DNA from: JAIBAI01 sp044238875 | Lineage (GTDB): Bacteria > Bacteroidota > Bacteroidia > M30B66 | Assembly (NCBI GenBank): GCA_044238875.1 | Contig: JBIICM010000137.1 | Coordinates: 1-6,866 of the forward strand | DNA length: 6,866 bases | Direction: 5' to 3' | Shown: positions 1 through 4,191 of the stretch, one piece after another | How the letters are laid out: every line of letters starts with the position of its first letter | Numbering within the stretch: the stretch's first letter is position 1 | Notes under the pieces: generated by a model | Databases searched by the model: none | What the model was told of the DNA's origin: nothing | The model's input: the letters and a program-made list of their open reading frames with translations, nothing else | Position numbers and translations under genes: made by a program

Positions 1-154
1 CCGCTGCAATTCTGACATTGTCGTTCAGGGCAGGCACTCCGGCCGGTGACCAGATTGAGGGATTGCTCCAGTTTCCGGAAGTTTTAAGAACTTGCGCAAA
101 ACTTCCTGATGCAATTAAAAGCAACAGAGAGGCAAAAAGACTTAGTTTTTTCAC
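1..154 (-). CDS. N-terminus of an exported surface protein (partial, runs off the left edge)
   Basis: About 51 codons are visible. From a GTG at 154-152 the product begins MKKLSLFASLLLL, a Lys-Lys n-region and a hydrophobic core, followed by IASGSFAQ. This is a classic Sec signal peptide, with cleavage likely after SFA. The mature part has a GNWSNPSIWSPAGVPALNDN stretch, the 'GNW..P..W...GVP...D.V.I' opening common in secreted Bacteroidota proteins with beta-helix or G8-like regions and T9SS tails. A related phrase, DPLNW followed by VVPSASKSVIIP, occurs in the large gene at the other end of the window. An in-frame ATG at 205-203 would add 17 mostly hydrophobic and aromatic residues ahead of the Lys-Lys. 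I prefer the GTG because it gives a standard signal peptide. There is no Shine-Dalgarno sequence, as is usual in this phylum. The function beyond export cannot be judged from so short a piece. Confidence 0.72.
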   Translation of the reverse strand, partial: MKKLSLFASLLLLIASGSFAQVLKTSGNWSNPSIWSPAGVPALNDNVRIAA

Positions 155-290
155 AAAGAAGTGTTTTAAGGATAGCGAATGAAAAATTATATAAAAAAAA
201 TACATTGCAAGAAAATAAACCCAAAAAGTAATTTTTTTGTCAAAAATTATAAAATGTTGTTAACCAAATAAATACAATTATTGTTAATTT

Positions 291-363
291 CAAAATTTTG
301 CATTTAGGGTGCAAGTGTAGTGTAAGAATTTATTGAATTGGCATTAATCTAAATGCAATTTTG
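291..363. repeat. Long-armed imperfect inverted repeat
   Basis: The arm at 291-307 (CAAAATTTTGCATTTAG) is the reverse complement of the arm at 349-363 (CTAAATGCAATTTTG), apart from a two-base TT bulge at 297-298. This gives a 9-bp inner stem and a 6-bp outer stem around a 41-base spacer. No T-tract follows on either strand, so it does not look like an intrinsic terminator. It lies about 140 bases upstream of the left-edge gene. It could be an operator-like dyad or a chance structure in A+T-rich DNA. Confidence 0.5.
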
Positions 364-432
364 CGATACGGGTGCGATTCGGAATTAACCATCGTGAGCA
401 TTAGTTTTCAAAAATTTCATCGGCCCTTGGGG

Positions 433-461
433 CAATTTGTGCAATTCTATTGCATAAATTG
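433..461. repeat. Short hairpin with 12-bp arms
   Basis: Arms 433-444 (CAATTTGTGCAA) and 450-461 (TTGCATAAATTG) pair around a 5-base TTCTA loop. The only non-Watson-Crick position is 439/455, a G-U pair in plus-strand RNA and an A-C mismatch in minus-strand RNA. No U-tract follows on the minus strand, so it is a poor intrinsic terminator for the SBBP gene that ends at 553. Its role is unknown. Confidence 0.45.
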
Positions 462-552
462 GGTTAAAACAATTGGTGCAAGCAGGGTCCAGGCCATTTT
501 TAATCAGGATTATTACAGGGTTATAGCAACGATGGGTGTTTGTCTGGCAGGA

Positions 553-3453
553 TTATCTGAAAAACTCAATGATAGGACTTGCGGTGGGGGGCGGTAGAAC
601 CCTGTTTTGAAATTGAACAGATTGGGCGCATTGGCCTGTTAATGGTGTAAAGGTATAATTGAATAATCCCGTAACTGTCGTTTGCAAGTCCGGAGGGCTC
701 CAAATTCCGGAAATTCCATTGGTCGAAACAGTAGGCAAAGTGAAAGTAGTGCTTCCCTGGCAGATATCCGTCTGGATGTTAAAAGCAGGCACAACCGTTT
801 CTAAGGTAAGAGTTACTGAAAAAGATTGGGAGCACCCATTTAAAGGATTGGTTACAGTAAGGGTGTAAAGCCCAGGCCGGTTTACGTCAGGTTGGGAGCT
901 ATTACCCCCCGAAACTATCCCGGGCCCAGTCCAACTATACAACACACCCGGAGTAGAAGAACTCGCATTTAAAGTTACAGGGCTTCCAGAGCATGGCAAT
1001 ACAGGAGGGGACGCAATTTGAGCATCGGGCAAAATGCCGGCACCAGACGAAACCGTGAATGGGATGGAATCGGCTACATAACATAATCCCCTCACTAAAA
1101 CAAAATAGTTACCGGGGCATAAACCGCTTATGGACGAATTGTTTAACGAAGGACTATTCTGAGTGAAGCCGTTGCTCCAAATAAATGAGAAAGGAGGATT
1201 TCCACAATTCGTCACTGTAAGGGTGGCTTGTCCGATGCAGCTGCAATCAGAAGCAGGCACTACAGTAAGGTTGGTTTGGCCAGGAGCCGGCTTAAACTTT
1301 GAAATAAAAAAATCACCCGTTCCTCCGTTGAACGAATTGTCGAAATAAGCGCCTCCTACGGGCGAAAGTAAAGGATAGGAAGCGGGGTTATAAGGGCCTC
1401 CGAACATGTCACCGGCTAAATACAGTGCTCCATTGCCATCGAGTGCAAGAGGGGAGCGGGAATCGTTGGCACTACCCCCGGCATACGTAGCCCAGTCGGG
1501 TGTTCCGGTGCTGCTAAAACGCATGAGAAATTGGTCGCGGGTTCCTCCCAGCGAATTATCATTATATGAGCAGGGTAAACTGATGCGGGTAATGTTAGAA
1601 GAAGTGGTTTCAAAAGATACATACACCCGGTTGCAGGAATCCACTTCGAGATTGTCGAAGCTCGGAATGTTGTTTTCGATCCCGTTTCCTCCTAAATAAG
1701 TACTCCATAAGAGCGCGCCACTTGGACTAAACTTAGTCAAAAAAGCATCTTCTGTTCCACCAAAGCTTGACTGGAATGCATTTTGAATAGGAAAATTGGT
1801 GCTGAGTGTTCGGCCCTGTATATAAACTGCGCCAGAAAAATCGCAACGGATGGAGTTCCCTTCATCGCGGTTGCTCCCACCCAAATACGTCGACCAGACT
1901 AAGTTACCAGAACTACTAAAGCATACCACAAAGGCATCTTCAAACCCGCCACCATATGTTGACTGAAAACCATTCGAAATGCTTAGATTATTGCTCGCAG
2001 CATATCCTGTCAGATATACATTCCCCGCCTGATCTGAACAAATGGCATTTCCCCTGTCATTGTTCGACCCTCCGTAATAAGTTGACCAAAGCAAGGAACC
2101 CGAGTTGGTAAACTTCATTGCAAAAGCATCACTTAATCCACTTCTCGAGGCCTGAAAGGGGGCACTCAGTGGAAAGTTTAACGATTGAGAGTAACCTGTA
2201 GCCAATAGATTTCCGAAAGGATCGAGCTCTATGCCCACCACTTCGTCCCATTGATTACCGCCTGCATAAGTGGACCAGACAAGCTCACCCTGCTGATTAA
2301 TTTTAAGTATCACGCCCTCTGTTGCTCCGTTGCTGCTTGCTTGAAAAAAAGCGCCCCCGCTAGGATTCAATAGTGGAAATGATGCCGATTGCGTAGATCC
2401 CCCAATGAAAACATTCGCGGATGCATCACAAACTACTGAATAAAAATAATCGACACTCGCAGTTCCGAAATAGCTCGACCAAAGCAGAACACCGTTTGCC
2501 GAAAACTTCAAAATGAACGCATCAAATAATCCGGATAAAAAACTCCCCTGAAAAAAGGCAGGACTTCCGGGGTTTAAAAGGGGAAAATCGGTAGAAGAGG
2601 TATAGCCGACTACATACAAATTACCCGCCGGATCGGTGTCCATAGACATGGGTACTTCTGACCCATTGCCTCCAAAAAAGGACCCCCAACTCAACATCGG
2701 ATCAATGATTAAGGTATCGGAAATATTTAGCAGCATTTCATCAAACGAATAGCCGAGAAGGGTTTCAAAATAATTTTCAGAAGTTTGGTGTATGGAAAAT
2801 ATTTCGAAGTCTGTTGCAAGCGTATCATGGCCATGAAAGCTGACAGGTTTCTCTTCCACCAAATCGCCAAAACGCGAGGGAATAACCAGTTGGCCCTTTT
2901 TTTCAATTGAAGGTTTTTGTGCTGAACGAATCAAAAGTTTCACTGATTGGGCAGAAACACCAGGAGCTAAAATAAACTCATGTTTAAAGCGTCCTTCGCC
3001 GGTAAAATAAAACAGCCAGTCAATGCCCGGAAAAACATCTTTCACCAACAATCGTTCGAATAAATGTGGCTGTAAAACGGAAGCATGTTTACCAAAAATA
3101 CGCTTTGGGGCCGGAAGCTGGAATTGGGAAATGATATTTTCCTTTCGGATTTGCCCTTTTTGCGGCAGCCATTCAACTAAATCAAAAAGCTGGTGATCAC
3201 CTTCGGATTTCCAGGTTTGAAAAATGATGCGGTCTTCCATGAGCCAGAAAACCAAACCTGGAGCCTCGGCTTTAAAGTAAACATGATCTGCTTTCACACC
3301 TTCAGGATTGGTAATCTGTCCCTCGTTTTTTTCAAAGAAAGCGCGACTTTTATCCATTGGTAAGATTGCTCCCTGAATTTGTGATGCACTAAAAAAACAA
3401 AGGAGAATAAGCGCGAACAGCTCTTTTCTCATCAATGAAAAAATTCGAACCAT
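553..3453 (-). CDS. SBBP-repeat, DUF7948-type secreted protein with SprB/Ig-like C-terminal modules
   Basis: This is a 966-residue exported protein, probably displayed on or released from the cell surface; no enzymatic role is visible. Residues 1-29 form a Sec signal peptide (RKE, then LFALILLCFF, then SASQIQGA). The Cys has no proper lipobox, so it is not an obvious lipoprotein. Residues about 38-250 match the DUF7948 N-domain (FFEKNEGQITN, KAEAPGLVFWL, VFPGIDWLFYF, FKHEFILAPG). Residues 254-722 carry seven SBBP repeats, each opening with a LLWSTYLGG-like strand, as in beta-propellers. Residues about 735-801 resemble a SprB repeat (CSCIGQATLTVTNCGNPPF, LCPGNY). Residues about 805-950 are Ig/PKD-like adhesin modules (LYSWTGPGIVSGG, GLYTLTVTNPLNGCS, GIWSPPDLQTTVTG). 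The protein ends at PPPTASPIIEFFR with no T9SS sorting domain, which such proteins normally carry. A second in-frame ATG at 3432-3430 (MRKELFALILL) is an equally good start. The small ORF upstream ends 37 bases away on the same strand. Family assignment is firm; ligand and exact role are unknown. Confidence 0.93.
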   Translation of the reverse strand: MVRIFSLMRKELFALILLCFFSASQIQGAILPMDKSRAFFEKNEGQITNPEGVKADHVYFKAEAPGLVFWLMEDRIIFQTWKSEGDHQLFDLVEWLPQKGQIRKENIISQFQLPAPKRIFGKHASVLQPHLFERLLVKDVFPGIDWLFYFTGEGRFKHEFILAPGVSAQSVKLLIRSAQKPSIEKKGQLVIPSRFGDLVEEKPVSFHGHDTLATDFEIFSIHQTSENYFETLLGYSFDEMLLNISDTLIIDPMLSWGSFFGGNGSEVPMSMDTDPAGNLYVVGYTSSTDFPLLNPGSPAFFQGSFLSGLFDAFILKFSANGVLLWSSYFGTASVDYFYSVVCDASANVFIGGSTQSASFPLLNPSGGAFFQASSNGATEGVILKINQQGELVWSTYAGGNQWDEVVGIELDPFGNLLATGYSQSLNFPLSAPFQASRSGLSDAFAMKFTNSGSLLWSTYYGGSNNDRGNAICSDQAGNVYLTGYAASNNLSISNGFQSTYGGGFEDAFVVCFSSSGNLVWSTYLGGSNRDEGNSIRCDFSGAVYIQGRTLSTNFPIQNAFQSSFGGTEDAFLTKFSPSGALLWSTYLGGNGIENNIPSFDNLEVDSCNRVYVSFETTSSNITRISLPCSYNDNSLGGTRDQFLMRFSSTGTPDWATYAGGSANDSRSPLALDGNGALYLAGDMFGGPYNPASYPLLSPVGGAYFDNSFNGGTGDFFISKFKPAPGQTNLTVVPASDCSCIGQATLTVTNCGNPPFSFIWSNGFTQNSPSLNNSSISGLCPGNYFVLVRGLCYVADSIPFTVSSGAGILPDAQIASPPVLPCSGSPVTLNASSSTPGVLYSWTGPGIVSGGNSSQPDVNRPGLYTLTVTNPLNGCSQSFSVTLTLETVVPAFNIQTDICQGSTTFTLPTVSTNGISGIWSPPDLQTTVTGLFNYTFTPLTGQCAQSVQFQNRVLPPPTASPIIEFFR
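1288..2694 (-). repeat. Seven tandem SBBP (beta-propeller-like) repeats within the secreted protein
   Basis: Each repeat opens with a hydrophobic pair, Trp, then S-T/S-Y/F-x-G-G. The key tryptophans are residues 256, 325, 393, 456, 520, 583 and 654 of the encoded protein, giving spacings of 69, 68, 63, 64, 63 and 71. Within each repeat come a D..GN.Y..G strand, an N/S-F-P strand and a final DAF..KF-like strand ending the blade. The repeats are diverged at the DNA level, so this is a protein repeat array and not a recent DNA amplification. Seven units of this length fit a seven-bladed propeller, which is an inference from count and spacing. Confidence 0.85.
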
Positions 3454-3490
3454 CTATTAATCGTTTAGTCAATTGGTAGGGAATAAATTT

Positions 3491-3754
3491 CTACGCTGCA
3501 TATCTAACTTGCTTTACATGAAAGTGTTTTTGCACCTGCATTTTATCCTTCTTCCGTCCATTCATAAATTCTTCAACGTTGGTGCGCATTTGCACCTTAT
3601 TAATTGGACGTCCTTTTCCTAATACATTAGTTTTGACATCCTGGTTTACATATTCCTGTGGGTTCAATTCCGACACAGGCAGACTGAGCGAATTCGGGAA
3701 AATTCTTGGAAGGTTTTCGCTAAACTGCATCAAAGAAAGATAAAAAACCAACAA
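3491..3754 (-). CDS. Small hypothetical protein, possibly membrane-anchored or exported
   Basis: I do not recognise this family. From the TTG at 3754 it would encode 87 residues; the first in-frame ATG is at 3730. The open frame reaches back to a TAA at 3781-3779. Read from there, the N-terminus is AKILFAVLLVFYLSLMQF, which looks like a signal peptide or a single membrane segment but has Ala where Met would be expected. The rest is polar, with many Asn, Gln, Lys and Val, a basic KGR and RKKDK, and a His/Lys/Arg-rich tail (VQKHFHVKQVRYAA). It lies between a strong terminator (3822-3781) and the SBBP gene 37 bases downstream, on the same strand, so it may be co-transcribed with that gene. On the minus strand TTTG at 3763-3760, 17 bases, then TATCTTTC at 3742-3735 resembles a Bacteroidota promoter with one mismatch. 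If used, it would start transcription inside this ORF and turn it into leader sequence. A non-coding leader or a start-lost pseudogene are real alternatives. Confidence 0.4.
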   Translation of the reverse strand: MLVFYLSLMQFSENLPRIFPNSLSLPVSELNPQEYVNQDVKTNVLGKGRPINKVQMRTNVEEFMNGRKKDKMQVQKHFHVKQVRYAA

Positions 3755-3780
3755 AACGGCAAATAAAATTTTTGCAGGTT

Positions 3781-3822
3781 AAAAAATGAGGCCGTCTCAA
3801 GATATGCTTTTGAGACAGCCTC
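3781..3822 (-). terminator. Intrinsic (Rho-independent) terminator for the large T9SS gene
   Basis: On the minus strand GAGGCTGTCTCAA (3822-3810) pairs with TTGAGACGGCCTC (3800-3788). This is a 13-bp stem with one G-U wobble and a 9-base loop. It is followed by an A and six T residues (3787-3781), the expected U-tract. It lies about 120 bases downstream of the stop of the gene ending at 3943. On the plus strand the stem has an A-C mismatch and no clear U-tract, so the minus direction is favoured. Confidence 0.85.
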
Positions 3823-3847
3823 TTCATTTATGACCTCGCCAATAAGC

Positions 3848-3879
3848 TATGCATTTGCGCGATGTGCTTCTAATGCATA
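3848..3879. repeat. 8-bp inverted repeat between the large gene and its terminator
   Basis: TATGCATT at 3848-3855 and AATGCATA at 3872-3879 are exact reverse complements around a 16-base spacer; each contains the palindrome ATGCAT. It lies in the 3' untranslated stretch 3823-3942, which otherwise shows no gene. No T-tract follows on either strand, so it is not a second terminator. It may be a 3'-end RNA hairpin or chance. Confidence 0.35.
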
Positions 3880-3942
3880 ACCGGATTTAAAGGCCGCAAC
3901 GCATCACAACTTACATAATTGCCTGGTGAAGGCACCTGCTCT

Positions 3943-4191
3943 CTATCTGTTTATTGAAAGCGTAGCTGACCTGCGGTAGGTTTTACCTTCAACCATCACC
4001 TGATAAAGGCCATTGGCCAGATCACCAATCTGAATAGGTATTTTGGTTCCCGTGTGCACATTTTCAACCTCTTTCGCAAATACCACTCTTCCGGTTGCAT
4101 CGGTTAAGCGCACAAGAACATCCTCTGATGGGCGGGTTCCCATATTGATCATCAAACCGGCAAGTGAAGATGCCGGGTTGGGGTATATGAC
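3943..4191 (-). other. T9SS type A C-terminal sorting domain
   Basis: This is the coding segment for the last 82 residues of the large protein. It has the three hallmark strands: a V.YPNPAS opening (MVIYPNPASS), a central R-L-T-D-A-T-G-R-V-V strand, and a closing LANGLYQVMVEG strand followed by a basic tail. In known T9SS substrates this domain directs passage across the outer membrane and is then usually removed by the sortase PorU. Confidence 0.92.

Larger units (their letters stand above)
155..552. other. A+T-rich intergenic region with a weak promoter candidate
   Basis: I see no convincing gene here. The part nearest the left gene is extremely A+T-rich (19 G/C in the 120 bases 181-300) and holds several A/T tracts, as expected of a promoter. 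On the minus strand a TTTG at 268-265 lies 15 bases upstream of TAATTTTTG at 249-241. This resembles the Bacteroidota -33/-7 pattern (TTTG, then TAnnTTTG), but with a short spacer and one extra T, so it is only a candidate for the left-edge gene. The part nearest the SBBP gene (388-552) has no stop in that gene's frame for 55 codons after its TAA. I found no convincing intrinsic terminator for the SBBP gene here. Two inverted repeats in this gap are listed separately. Confidence 0.55.

Noticed and set aside
364..400. tRNA-like T-arm fragment (GGGTGCGATTCGG)
   Set aside because: It lacks the conserved GGTTC core of a T-arm, and no acceptor or anticodon stem can be paired around it.
361..597. 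Plus-strand open frame of 78 codons antisense to the SBBP gene's 3' end
   Set aside because: It has only a TTG start, no in-frame ATG upstream, overlaps a convincing minus-strand gene end, and its translation resembles no known protein. Most likely a shadow.
3360..3400. Lipoprotein signal on the SBBP protein (Cys after LILL)
   Set aside because: The residue before Cys is Leu, where a lipobox needs Gly, Ala or Ser, and the hydrophobic core continues after the Cys.
3781..3879. A small insertion element or MITE bounded by the inverted repeats here
   Set aside because: The 13-bp stem with its U-tract is fully explained as a terminator, the second repeat is unrelated to it, and no target duplication or transposase remnant is visible.
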